Positions 32,707 to 40,564 of a stretch of 64,000 nucleotides of DNA are shown here, one piece after another. A program made the translations under genes and the position numbers. Source of the stretch: Arthrobacter sp. KBS0702 (GTDB lineage Bacteria > Actinomycetota > Actinomycetes > Actinomycetales > Micrococcaceae); NCBI RefSeq assembly GCF_005937985.2, contig NZ_CP042172.1:496001-560000 (forward strand), written 5' to 3'. Below the pieces are notes generated by a model. The model searched no databases. It worked only from the letters and a program-made list of their open reading frames with translations, and was not told where the DNA came from. Within the stretch, counting starts at the first letter, position 1; each line of letters starts with the position of its first letter.

Positions 32707-33948
32707 ATGACCACCGAGCCGATGACCGTTCAGTTGCCACCCGTCGAGAGCCTCACCACCGGGCGGCTCCGTGCCTGGTCGTGGCACCGGCAGGGCCTGG
32801 ACGGCTCGCTGGCGGGGTGCACGGCGGAACAAATTCTTGCCCGGGCAGGCTGGGCGCGGTCCGTGGGCGGGGCCAACCCGTACCTCACGCTCTTCGCCCG
32901 GGCGGGCATCCGGCGCGCACAGGTGGACGCCGACGTGCAGTCCCACCGGATCCTGGAACTCCCGACGGCGCGCGGCTGCACGTATGTGCTCGGCAGGGAG
33001 GACTTTGCGTGGGCGCTGCGGCTGGGACGGGATCCGGCCGAAGCAAGCTTCAAAGTCGTCGGCAGGCTTGGCGTGGACCGCGGCGAGATCGCGCTGCTCG
33101 AGGAGCAGGTGCTGCACACCCTCGCGGAAGCCGGAGTCCCGCTGGACCCGCGGCAGCTCAAGGACGAACTCGGGGAATCGGTGCGCAACCTTGGCGAGGA
33201 GGGCAAGAAGAAGGGTGCCGCCACCACGCTGCCCACTGCTCTTGGCATCCTGCAGGCGGACGGCCGGATCCGTCGCGTCCCGGCGACCGGCCGGCTCGAC
33301 CAGCAGCGCTACGCCTACGAACCCTGGAACCTGGCGCCAAGCACCCTCAGCGACGAGGAGGTCCGTGCCGAGCTGATCCGGCGCTACCTGGGCTGGACCG
33401 GAGGGGCCACCTTCAAGCAGTCGCAGTGGTTCACCGGCTTTACGGTCGCGCAGAGCAAGGCCGCGCTCGCCGCCGTCGGCGCCGTCGAAGTCCCCACGGC
33501 CGCCGGCGGGGACCCGCTCTGGATGCTGCCCGACGACGTCGCCGGGCTCGCCGCGTTCGAAGAACCTGCCGAAGAACAAATCCAATTGCTTGCCGGAACC
33601 GATTCGCTGGTGCTGCTGCGCCGGAACGCGGCGGAACTGCTGGCCGGGGAGGACCAGGACAAACCTGCGCTGGGCCGGCTCGCGCTGCAGGCCGACCTGC
33701 CGGACCATCCGATCCTCGACCGCGGCCGGATCATCGGCCTGTGGCAGTACGACCCCGCCGAGGGGCGGATCGCAGCTTGGGTCTTTGGTGAGGCTACGCC
33801 CGCCGTGGACCGGAGGATCGCCGAGGTGGAGACCTGGATCAGGGAGGACCTGGGCGATTTCCGGGCCTTCAGCCTGGACTCGCCGGCGTCCCGGCAGAAA
33901 CGGATCGACGCGTTGCGGGCGTCCACGACCGCCACCGCGGAGCGGTAG
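32707..33948 (+). CDS. Winged-helix DNA-binding protein of the AlkZ/YcaQ (HTH_42) family
   Basis: The 413-residue product is built of tandem winged helices, as in AlkZ-like DNA glycosylases that remove bulky or crosslinked bases. Recognisable parts are RAGWARSVGGANPYLTLFAR near the start, TFKQSQWFTGFTVAQSKAAL in the middle and the C-terminal RIAAWVFGEATPAVDRRIAEVETWI. The catalytic motif of AlkZ is Q-x-Q or similar; the QSQ in TFKQSQW is a candidate but the alignment is not certain. ATG 32707 follows ggtggag at seven bases. The gene is 49 bases after the glycosyltransferase. It could be a DNA repair enzyme or a regulator. Confidence 0.8.
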   Translation: MTTEPMTVQLPPVESLTTGRLRAWSWHRQGLDGSLAGCTAEQILARAGWARSVGGANPYLTLFARAGIRRAQVDADVQSHRILELPTARGCTYVLGREDFAWALRLGRDPAEASFKVVGRLGVDRGEIALLEEQVLHTLAEAGVPLDPRQLKDELGESVRNLGEEGKKKGAATTLPTALGILQADGRIRRVPATGRLDQQRYAYEPWNLAPSTLSDEEVRAELIRRYLGWTGGATFKQSQWFTGFTVAQSKAALAAVGAVEVPTAAGGDPLWMLPDDVAGLAAFEEPAEEQIQLLAGTDSLVLLRRNAAELLAGEDQDKPALGRLALQADLPDHPILDRGRIIGLWQYDPAEGRIAAWVFGEATPAVDRRIAEVETWIREDLGDFRAFSLDSPASRQKRIDALRASTTATAER

Positions 33949-33971
33949 CTTAGGCACCGCGAACGGCGGCC

Positions 33972-34475
33972 TCAGGCGCCGCGGTGTGCCGCGAAGAAGT
34001 CCCGCAGCAGCGCCCCGCACTCCTGCTCCCGGACGCCGCCATACACCTCCACCCAATGGTTGAGCCGCCGTTCGCGGAGAATGTCGAACACGGAACCGGC
34101 GGCCCCGGCCTTCTCATCCCAGGCGCCGAAGACCACCCGCGGAATCCGGGCCAGCACCACGGCGCCGGCGCACATGGCGCATGGCTCCAGCGTCACCACC
34201 AGGGTGCAGTCCTCAAGCCGCCAGCCGTCGTCGTTCAGGCCTTCCAGCGCGCGGCGGGCGCGCAGCCGGGACGCTGCCTCCCGGATGGCCACCATTTCGG
34301 CGTGCGCGGTCGGGTCCCCGAGCGCCTCCCGCTCGTTGCGTCCCGCGCCGAGCACCGAACCGTCAGGTCCGATCACGACCGCGCCGATCGGCACGTCCGC
34401 GGTGGCCAGCGCCCGGCGTGCCTCGGTGAGGGCCAGACCCATCCATTCCGCATGCCGGGGCTCGGGGGTAGTCAT
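33972..34475 (-). CDS. tadA: tRNA-specific adenosine deaminase
   Basis: TadA deaminates A34 to inosine in the wobble position of tRNA-Arg(ACG), here itself encoded at 50896-50969. The 167-residue product has the cytidine deaminase fold: zinc ligand and proton shuttle in DPTAHAEMVAI near residue 58, and the two cysteines in TLEPCAMCAGAVV near 97-104. The C-terminal half (RVVFGAWDEKAGAAGSVFDILRERRLNHWVEVYGG) is the TadA signature. The gene is transcribed towards the AlkZ-like gene, with 23 bases between stops, so there is little space for a terminator. It is an essential function in most bacteria. Confidence 0.95.
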   Translation of the reverse strand: MTTPEPRHAEWMGLALTEARRALATADVPIGAVVIGPDGSVLGAGRNEREALGDPTAHAEMVAIREAASRLRARRALEGLNDDGWRLEDCTLVVTLEPCAMCAGAVVLARIPRVVFGAWDEKAGAAGSVFDILRERRLNHWVEVYGGVREQECGALLRDFFAAHRGA

Positions 34476-34546
34476 GGGTCAATGGTAGTTTCGATCCTAA
34501 GCAGGCTGTGCACCTTCGCGGTGTACCGGAAAGTCGGGAGACGGCA

Positions 34547-35335
34547 GTGAGCACCAGGACTGAGAGCTGGCTGATGCGGCGCTGGGGCAAGTGGGTGGTG
34601 CCGTACGCCGCGCTGTGGATCACGATGCTGATCGGCGGCGTGGTGGTCGTGGCCCTGGCCCTGACCAGCGCGGAGGTCTATGACAACGTCGTGGACGACG
34701 CCGGCCTGGCCAACCTGGACAAGCCGATGCTCTCCTACATGGAGCAGCTGCGCAGTCCGGGCCTGGACTCCTTTGTTACCGGGTTCACGAACATCGGCGG
34801 CGGCATCGGCATGCCGATCCTAGGCAGCATCCTGACGGCGTTGCTGATCTGGGTCTCCCGAACCTGGCGGCCGCTGATCCTGATCGGAGGTGCCGCCGCG
34901 GTTTCGGTGACTGCCACGTCACTGGGCAAGAAGCTGATCGGCCGGACCCGGCCCGACCACGCCGACGCCGTGCCGCCCTACGAGAGCTCACCGTCGTTCC
35001 CCAGCGGCCACACACTGAACACCACGGTGGTGATCGGGCTGGTGGTCTACCTTGCCTGCCTGCAGGTCAAGCGCACGATCGCCCGGGTCGGCTTCATCAC
35101 AGCCGGTGTGATCTTCATCTTCGCCATGGGCATGAGCCGGGTCTACCTCGGCCACCACTGGATGACCGATGTGATCTTCGGCTGGGTCATCGGGCTGGGC
35201 TGGGTGGGGATCGTGATCCTGGCGCACAGGCTCTTCCACGTGCTGCGGCGCCGGGAACACACCGGCCCCGCTCCGACGTTCGACAACGAGGCCCACCTGC
35301 GCGACGGGGCCCCCGGGAACAGCCGCAACGGCTGA
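34547..35335 (+). CDS. PAP2 family membrane phosphatase
   Basis: The product is a 262-residue integral membrane phosphatase. The three PAP2 motifs are present: KKLIGRTRPDHADA (near residue 130), FPSGHTLNTTVV (near 153) and SRVYLGHHWMTDVIFG (near 200), with six hydrophobic segments. The GTG start at 34547 follows gggagacg at a good distance; the 13-residue in-frame extension to 34508 is less likely. Typical substrates are undecaprenyl pyrophosphate, phosphatidate or phosphatidylglycerol phosphate; the sequence does not distinguish. An N-terminal loop and a short charged C-tail are cytoplasmic. It is followed by upp after 66 bases. Confidence 0.9.
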   Translation: MSTRTESWLMRRWGKWVVPYAALWITMLIGGVVVVALALTSAEVYDNVVDDAGLANLDKPMLSYMEQLRSPGLDSFVTGFTNIGGGIGMPILGSILTALLIWVSRTWRPLILIGGAAAVSVTATSLGKKLIGRTRPDHADAVPPYESSPSFPSGHTLNTTVVIGLVVYLACLQVKRTIARVGFITAGVIFIFAMGMSRVYLGHHWMTDVIFGWVIGLGWVGIVILAHRLFHVLRRREHTGPAPTFDNEAHLRDGAPGNSRNG

Positions 35336-35401
35336 ACGGACGACGCCGATACCCCCGGCCCGGCGGGACGGTCCCCGGCGTCCGGGTGATAGTTTTGACC
35401 C

Positions 35402-36037
35402 ATGCGCACTCTCGTTGTGGACCACCCGCTGGTCGCCCATAAGCTCACCGTTCTGCGGGACAAGAACACCCCGTCCCCGGTCTTCCGCCAGCTCACCGAG
35501 GAGCTCGTCACGCTCCTGGCCTACGAGGCAACCCGCGACGTCCGCACCGAACCCGTGACCATCGAGACTCCGGTCAGCACCACCATCGGCACGGCGTTCA
35601 CCAAGCCCACCCCGCTTGTGGTCCCCATCCTGCGCGCCGGACTCGGCATGCTCGAAGGCATGACCAAGCTGGTCCCCACGGCCGAGGTCGGCTTCCTGGG
35701 CATGGCCCGCGACGAAGAGACCTTGGACATCATCACCTACGCCGAGCGCCTCCCCGAGGACCTGACGGACCGCCAGATCTTCGTCCTGGACCCCATGCTG
35801 GCGACAGGCGGCACCCTGCGCGAAGCCATCAAGTTCCTGTTCAAACGCGGCGCCTCGGACGTCACGTGCATCTGCCTGCTCGCCGCGCCGGAGGGCCTGG
35901 CCAAGCTGGAGGAAGAGCTTTCGGAAGCCAACGTGACGATCGTGCTGGCCTCGATCGACGAGAAGCTCAACGAGAAGTCCTACATCGTCCCCGGCCTGGG
36001 CGACGCCGGCGACCGCCTGTACGGCATCGCGGGCTAG
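35402..36037 (+). CDS. upp: Uracil phosphoribosyltransferase
   Basis: This salvage enzyme makes UMP from uracil and PRPP. The 211-residue product has the standard length. The PRPP-binding loop is [16 protein letters not shown] (near residue 125-140), the uracil-binding C-terminus [19 protein letters not shown] is present, and the N-terminal [23 protein letters not shown] and [16 protein letters not shown] are nearly invariant in the family. There is no neighbouring uracil transporter. It is 49 bases upstream of a VOC protein on the same strand. Identification is secure. Confidence 0.97.
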   Translation: MRTLVVDHPLVAHKLTVLRDKNTPSPVFRQLTEELVTLLAYEATRDVRTEPVTIETPVSTTIGTAFTKPTPLVVPILRAGLGMLEGMTKLVPTAEVGFLGMARDEETLDIITYAERLPEDLTDRQIFVLDPMLATGGTLREAIKFLFKRGASDVTCICLLAAPEGLAKLEEELSEANVTIVLASIDEKLNEKSYIVPGLGDAGDRLYGIAG

Positions 36038-36086
36038 GCGCCACCCCGGGGTTCCGGCGGCCGGCGTCCGGGACTAGCCTGTGCCC

Positions 36087-36464
36087 ATGGACTGGAAACT
36101 CGAACTCGTATTTGTCCCGGTGTCCGATGTGGACCGCGCCAAGGATTTTTACGTCAACAAGGTGGGCTTCAACGCCGACTACGACGAACGGCCCACGGAA
36201 GGCATCCGGTTCGTCCAGCTGACACCGCCGGGTTCCGGGTGCTCGATTGCGATCGGCGAGGGCCTCAACGATGCCCCGCCCGGCACCGCCCCGGGCCTGC
36301 AGCTGGTGGTCAACGACATTGAGGCCGCCCACAAGCAGCTTAAGGACAACGGCGTGGACGTCAGCGACATCGACGTCCACGACTGGGGCCACTTCGTCCA
36401 CTTCTCCGACCCTGACGGCAACAAGTGGGCGGTGCAATACATCCCGGGCCGTCCGAACGGCTAG
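36087..36464 (+). CDS. VOC family protein (glyoxalase-like)
   Basis: The 125-residue product is a single glyoxalase-type module pair in the small-VOC group. It starts MDWKLELVFVPVSDVDRAKDFYVNKVGFNADYD, continues with IRFVQLTPPGSGCSIAIGEG and LQLVVNDIEAAHKQLKDNGVDVSD, and ends HFVHFSDPDGNKWAVQYIP, where the aspartate and glutamate-equivalent positions are conserved in this subgroup. ATG 36087 is chosen over the GTG at 36081. The next element is a terminator, so upp and this gene form the end of a unit. The substrate is unknown. Confidence 0.85.
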   Translation: MDWKLELVFVPVSDVDRAKDFYVNKVGFNADYDERPTEGIRFVQLTPPGSGCSIAIGEGLNDAPPGTAPGLQLVVNDIEAAHKQLKDNGVDVSDIDVHDWGHFVHFSDPDGNKWAVQYIPGRPNG

Positions 36465-36517
36465 CCGCCCGGGGCGGGCGAACCCGGGCGGCCGGACCGC
36501 CGGGTTTCCGGCGCACG

Positions 36518-36550
36518 TGAGGCCCCGGATTCAGTGAATCCAGGGCCTCA
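36518..36550. terminator. Bidirectional hairpin between VOC gene and transglycosylase gene
   Basis: A 16-base stem with one mismatch (tgaggccccggattca with tgaatccagggcctca) and almost no loop lies between two convergent genes, where it can stop transcription from both sides. Confidence 0.75.
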
Positions 36551-36584
36551 CAATTCGCCGGGCAGGGGCCCGTGTGGCGGCTGT

Positions 36585-37313
36585 TTAGTACCAGTTGTTC
36601 GCGTAGTGGAAGTTCAGCGCGCCGCAGGGCGAGCCGTACCGGTCCTGCACGTACTTCAGGCCCCAGTTGATCTGGGTCCGGTAGTTGGTCCGGTAGTCCG
36701 CGCCGGCGCTTGCCATCTTCTCGGCCGGCAGGGCCTGGACCACGCCGTAGGCGCCGCTGCTGGGGTTCGTGGCGGTGGTCTTCCAGTCGGACTCCCTGGT
36801 CCACAGCTTCTGCAGGCACTGCATCTCGCTGGGAGCCCAGCCATGGACGGGCAACTGTGCGGCGGCATAGGCCTGCGCGCCGGCCGGATCGTCGACGGCG
36901 ACCGGCTGCACCGGGGCGGGGGCGGCGGCTGGGGCGACCGGCGCAGGCGGTGCCGGCGGTGCCGGGGCTTCGGCGGGCTTGACTTCCGCCGCCTTGGCTT
37001 CGACGGTGCCGGTGGAGGGGGACGCGGGGGCGTTGCTGCCGACCTGTTCGAACTCCAACTTCTGCAGCGACGATTCCTTGGACGCGTCTGCCGTGTGGGC
37101 CGTCGTGCTGGAGGCCTGGCCCGCGGCGCCTGCGCCCAGCAGTACCGCGAGGGCAGTTGCCACGACGGCGGCGCGCTTGCCCTTGGAGCCCGCACGGGCG
37201 CCAACCCGGGACAGTGTCGTGCGCTTCGCCGGCTCGGCGCGGTGGCGCGCGATCGCGGCTTCGGATGCCTGTTTAGCGCCTTCTGGGCGCATGGGTACCT
37301 TGAAATCAGTCAT
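36585..37313 (-). CDS. Secreted lytic transglycosylase-like protein under c-di-AMP riboswitch control
   Basis: The 242-residue product has an N-terminal basic region and a hydrophobic segment (residues about 48-66, KRAAVVATALAVLLGAGAAG) that exports or anchors it. A Pro/Ala-rich linker of about 75 residues follows, then a C-terminal domain with the lysozyme-like pattern of actinobacterial transglycosylases: MQCLQKLWTRESDWKTTATNPSSGAYGVVQALPAEKM and NWGLKYVQDRYGSPCGALNFHYANNWY. The glutamate in TRESDW is the expected catalytic acid. Cell-wall hydrolases with this domain are a common target of ydaO-type riboswitches in actinobacteria, and one lies directly upstream here. It probably remodels peptidoglycan outside the cell. 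Confidence 0.88.
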   Translation of the reverse strand: MTDFKVPMRPEGAKQASEAAIARHRAEPAKRTTLSRVGARAGSKGKRAAVVATALAVLLGAGAAGQASSTTAHTADASKESSLQKLEFEQVGSNAPASPSTGTVEAKAAEVKPAEAPAPPAPPAPVAPAAAPAPVQPVAVDDPAGAQAYAAAQLPVHGWAPSEMQCLQKLWTRESDWKTTATNPSSGAYGVVQALPAEKMASAGADYRTNYRTQINWGLKYVQDRYGSPCGALNFHYANNWY

Positions 37314-37319
37314 GTTTGC

Positions 37320-37497
37320 CTCTCAACGCCTACGGAGTTAGCTGTCGGGTTCGGATGCAAAAATCCGGCCGCACGGAATCTCGACGTGGCGGCTTAACCC
37401 CAAGGGTGCATGGATGCAGATGCCCGGGAACTCTGGGTCCCCCGTCTCTGCCTAATCCATCGGAATCCGGGAAGCGGCAGAGTTTGGCGTCAATCCG
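37320..37497 (-). ncRNA. Cyclic di-AMP (ydaO-yuaA) riboswitch
   Basis: On the minus strand the leader of the transglycosylase gene shows the conserved blocks of the actinobacterial ydaO class in order: gacgccaaactctgccgc at the 5' side (near 37490-37474), the purine-rich gggggacccagag block, the ccttggggttaagccgc segment, and the 3' signature gacagctaactccgtaggcg (near 37347-37328) followed by a purine-rich gagaggc just before the ATG. The leader is about 180 bases. In this class c-di-AMP binding usually turns off expression of cell-wall hydrolases. Boundaries are approximate. Confidence 0.88.
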
Positions 37498-37607
37498 GAT
37501 ATGCGGCCAGATCGATGGCCGCACCCTAAAAACGGTACCGGACTTTCCTTTGGATGTCACATTTAGGTAACGGAGGACTCGTTCAACCGCGTGGCGGCTT
37601 GCCTCTC

Positions 37608-39215
37608 CTAGGCCGCCGGAGCCGCCTCGGGGAGGCGGACGGCGAACTGCGTGCGGCCGGGCCTGGACGTGACGTAGACGGTGCCGCCATGGGCCTCGAC
37701 AATCGCCTGCACAATCGACAGCCCCAGACCGCTGGTGCCTTCCGCCGTCGCCGCCGGAACAGGGGAGGTGGAGGTGGCGGGGGAGCCCGCGCGCGCCTGC
37801 GCCATGGCGGGCGGCGGTGCCTGGGATCCCGCCCGGGATGGCACTGCGGCCGGCGCCGCGGTTCCGACGGGGTTCCGGCGGGACGCGTCTGCCCGGGCAA
37901 AGCGGCGGAACACCCGGTCCACGAATTCGGGGGCAATTCCGGTGCCGTTGTCCGTCACCGTGACGATGGCGGTGCCGTCATTGGTGCGTTTCACCGCTGT
38001 AGTCACGGTCGTTCCCGGTTCGGTGTGCTTGCGGGCGTTGGAAAGCAGGTTCGCCAGCACCTGGTGCAACTGGGCAGCGTCGCCCCGCACCACTACGGGC
38101 TCCTCGGCGAGTTCCAGTTTCCAGAGGCGGTCCGGGGCCATGACCTTCTCGTCGCTGACCGTCTCGATTGCGAGCTGGGAGAGATCCACGTCGCTGAACT
38201 TCAGCGGCTGGCCCTCGTCGAGGCGGGCCAGCAGGAGCAGGTCCTCCACGAGGGTCGTCATCCGTTCCGACTGGCTCTGCACCCGGGCGAGGGATTTCTC
38301 GCCGTCCGGGGTGAAATGCTCTGTCATGCGCATCAGTTCCGTGTAGCCGCGGATGGCCGTCAGCGGGGTCCGCAGCTCATGCGAGGCGTCGGCAACGAAC
38401 TGGCGCACCTTCATCTCGCTCTGCTGGCGCGACTCAAGCGCGCTGGAGACGTTATCCAGCATCTGGTTCAAGGCGTAGCCCACGCTGCCCACCTCGGTGC
38501 CGGGATTGGCGGCCGACGGCGGCACGCGCACCGCGAGGGCGACCTCGCCGGCGTCGAGCGGGAGGCGGGAGACTTTGGTGGCCACCTCTGAAAGGTGCTC
38601 CAGCGGTTTCATGGTCCGCCGGATCAGTGCCGTCCCGGCCAATCCGATCACGACCAGACCGCCGGCGGAGACCAGCACCATGGTCCACACCAGCGAGGCC
38701 AGGGTGTCTTGCTTCTCCTTCAGGGGCAGGCCCGTGACGATCACGTCGCCATACGGGGTCTGCGCGGCGACGAGACGGTAGGCGCCGCTGGACAGGGTCC
38801 GGTCAACTGCCGGTTCGTCGGGAGTGAGCGCGAGCAGGACGTCGGCGTCGTCGGCGGAGAGGGCTTTCCGGCTGGCATCCTCGGCCAGGAAGCCGGCACT
38901 GGTGACGTCGTCGTTGTGGATCCGGGCGTTGAGGGTGCCCACGGCCTGGCCGCGCGCTTCAAGCGGGTCCCGGCGCCCGTCCCCGCTGCCGGGCCGGCCG
39001 AACTCCCGCGCCCGCTCGGAGGCCTGGTCCAGCTGGGAGTCCAGTTGCTTCGTCAGGAAGAGATTCATCGAGGCGTAGCTGACCAGGCCGACGGCGCCGC
39101 AGATCGCGACGAGCAGAGCCATGGCGAGCAGGACCAGGCGCGTGCGCAGGTGCCAGGTTGAGGGGCTGCGCCAGTCCCGGCCGGGGGCGGAGGGGTCACG
39201 CTCGGGGGCTGCCAC
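37608..39215 (-). CDS. Two-component sensor histidine kinase
   Basis: The 535-residue kinase has two membrane helices: about residues 25-45 (RLVLLAMALLVAICGAVGLVSYA) and 175-200 (LVWTMVLVSAGGLVVIGLAG), enclosing a sensor domain outside the membrane. HAMP follows to about 265, then the dimerisation domain with the phospho-acceptor His in DASHELRTPLTAIRGYTELM (near 285). ATP-binding boxes are NLLSNARKHTEPG (N), VTDNGTGIAPE (G1), FRRFARADASR (F) and TSGLGLSIVQAIVEAHGG (G2). A run of about 45 Pro/Ala/Ser-rich residues is inserted between the F and G2 boxes, in the ATP lid. The start is GTG 39215, three bases after the response regulator; the pair is one operon. Confidence 0.92.
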   Translation of the reverse strand: MAAPERDPSAPGRDWRSPSTWHLRTRLVLLAMALLVAICGAVGLVSYASMNLFLTKQLDSQLDQASERAREFGRPGSGDGRRDPLEARGQAVGTLNARIHNDDVTSAGFLAEDASRKALSADDADVLLALTPDEPAVDRTLSSGAYRLVAAQTPYGDVIVTGLPLKEKQDTLASLVWTMVLVSAGGLVVIGLAGTALIRRTMKPLEHLSEVATKVSRLPLDAGEVALAVRVPPSAANPGTEVGSVGYALNQMLDNVSSALESRQQSEMKVRQFVADASHELRTPLTAIRGYTELMRMTEHFTPDGEKSLARVQSQSERMTTLVEDLLLLARLDEGQPLKFSDVDLSQLAIETVSDEKVMAPDRLWKLELAEEPVVVRGDAAQLHQVLANLLSNARKHTEPGTTVTTAVKRTNDGTAIVTVTDNGTGIAPEFVDRVFRRFARADASRRNPVGTAAPAAVPSRAGSQAPPPAMAQARAGSPATSTSPVPAATAEGTSGLGLSIVQAIVEAHGGTVYVTSRPGRTQFAVRLPEAAPAA

Positions 39216-39218
39216 GGA

Positions 39219-39959
39219 CTAGTCCGCCGGTTTCAGGACGTACCCGGCCCCGCGCACGGTATGGATCATCGGCGGGTGGACCGCGTCGACCTTCTTGCGG
39301 AGGTAGGAGATGTAGAGCTCCACGATGTTGGCCTGGCCGCCGAAATCGTAGTCCCAGACGCGGTCCAGGATCTGCGCCTTGCTGACCACGCGTTTCGGGT
39401 TTTCCATCAGGTAGCGCAGCAGCTCGAACTGGGTCGCGGTGAGGTGGAGTTCTTCGCCGGCACGGGTCACTTCCCGGGTGTCCACGTTGAGGACGAGGTC
39501 CCCAACCACAAGCTCGGCGGTGTCCATGGCCGCGACGCCGGAGCGCTGGACCAGCCGGTGCAGCCGCAACAGGACCTCTTCCATGCTGAACGGCTTGGTC
39601 ACGTAGTCGTCGCCGCCCGCTGCCAGGCCGGTGATCCGGTCCTGGATGGCGTCCTTGGCGGTCAGGAACAAGGCGGGAACCTCCGGCGCGAAGGCCCGGA
39701 TCCGGCCCAGCAATTCGACGCCGTCGAAGCCGGGGAGCATAACGTCCAGAACCAGCACGTCCGGCCGGAACTCCTTGGCGACTTTCAGCGCTGCCGGGCC
39801 GTCCGCCGCCACCGCCACGGACCAGCCGGCCATCCGCAGCCCCATGCTCATGAGTTCCGAGAGGCTCGGTTCGTCGTCCACCACCAAAGCGCGGATGGGA
39901 GACCCGTCCGGGTGCGTAAGGGTGGGCAGGTTGTTGGTCATGGAGTGCGAGGTGGCCAT
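39219..39959 (-). CDS. OmpR/PhoB family response regulator
   Basis: The 246-residue regulator has a receiver domain (about residues 23-135) with acidic pocket VVDDEPS, phospho-acceptor Asp in VLVLDVMLPGFDGVELL, the conserved Thr in LFLTAKDA and Lys in DDYVTKPFS. The C-terminal winged helix is of OmpR type, with LHLTATQFELLRYLMENPKRVVSKAQILDRVWDYDFGG and IHTVRGAGYVLK. ATG 39959 is chosen because ggagag lies eight bases upstream; the longer frame to 40025 has no such site, and an ATG 18 bases further in is an alternative. It is 3 bases before its kinase. The target genes are not known from the sequence, but the divergent orphan regulator at 40565 is a candidate. Confidence 0.94.
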   Translation of the reverse strand: MATSHSMTNNLPTLTHPDGSPIRALVVDDEPSLSELMSMGLRMAGWSVAVAADGPAALKVAKEFRPDVLVLDVMLPGFDGVELLGRIRAFAPEVPALFLTAKDAIQDRITGLAAGGDDYVTKPFSMEEVLLRLHRLVQRSGVAAMDTAELVVGDLVLNVDTREVTRAGEELHLTATQFELLRYLMENPKRVVSKAQILDRVWDYDFGGQANIVELYISYLRKKVDAVHPPMIHTVRGAGYVLKPAD

Positions 39960-40564
39960 GGGACAACTCTCCAATCCGGCAGTAGGGGATGGCTTTGGGG
40001 ATCCTGTGCGCCAGCTGTGAATCACAGCTTAGCGAGCTGGATCAACTCGCCGGCCGGGTTCTGCGGGTGTCCGCCCGCTGGGACGGCGGCGGCGGCGGAC
40101 TCCGGGCCCCGTGATTTTGCCGCGCGGGCTTACCGTGAACGATTTCCGGCCGACGGAGGGGCTCGGCGAACAATATTCGACAACTTCCCTTGGCTGACCA
40201 CTCGGGGGACAAAAACGAAGCATGCTTCGTTGACTGGCCAGAATTGTGACTTGCGCTACAATCGCCCTTTTTGTCTCACAATGCGGACTTTGAGGTCCAT
40301 TGTTACTTGCTAGTTCTCATTGTTACGTTGCACACTTCAAATGTGAACAAGAACTCAACAGCACCTGCAGCCGCAGCTTCCTGGATCAGCGCACCAGCTG
40401 GTACCGAGATGCGTTGTTGTCGAATGCACGCCTAACTTCTACACCCCAGAACGTTTCTAGGCATTCGCCCCCAGCCCAGCGTCGGGCGCCCCTCCCCAGT
40501 TCTCATTGCGGGGATCTAGCATTCGAGCCGCGATGACGGCCATTCACATTGAGGTAAGCATTCC
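39960..40564. other. Long AT-rich divergent promoter region
   Basis: A stretch of about 600 bases has no gene between the response regulator and the winged-helix regulator. The part from 40190 to 40470 is visibly AT-rich against its surroundings. It contains two exact copies of cattgttac (40298-40306 and 40318-40326), 20 bases apart, close to two helical turns, and a dyad caca-cttcaaa-tgtg at 40331-40345. OmpR-type regulators bind such direct repeats. No small ORF is convincing. Confidence 0.55.

Noticed and set aside
37316..37570. 84-codon plus-strand frame in the transglycosylase leader
   Set aside because: The region is explained by the c-di-AMP riboswitch on the other strand.
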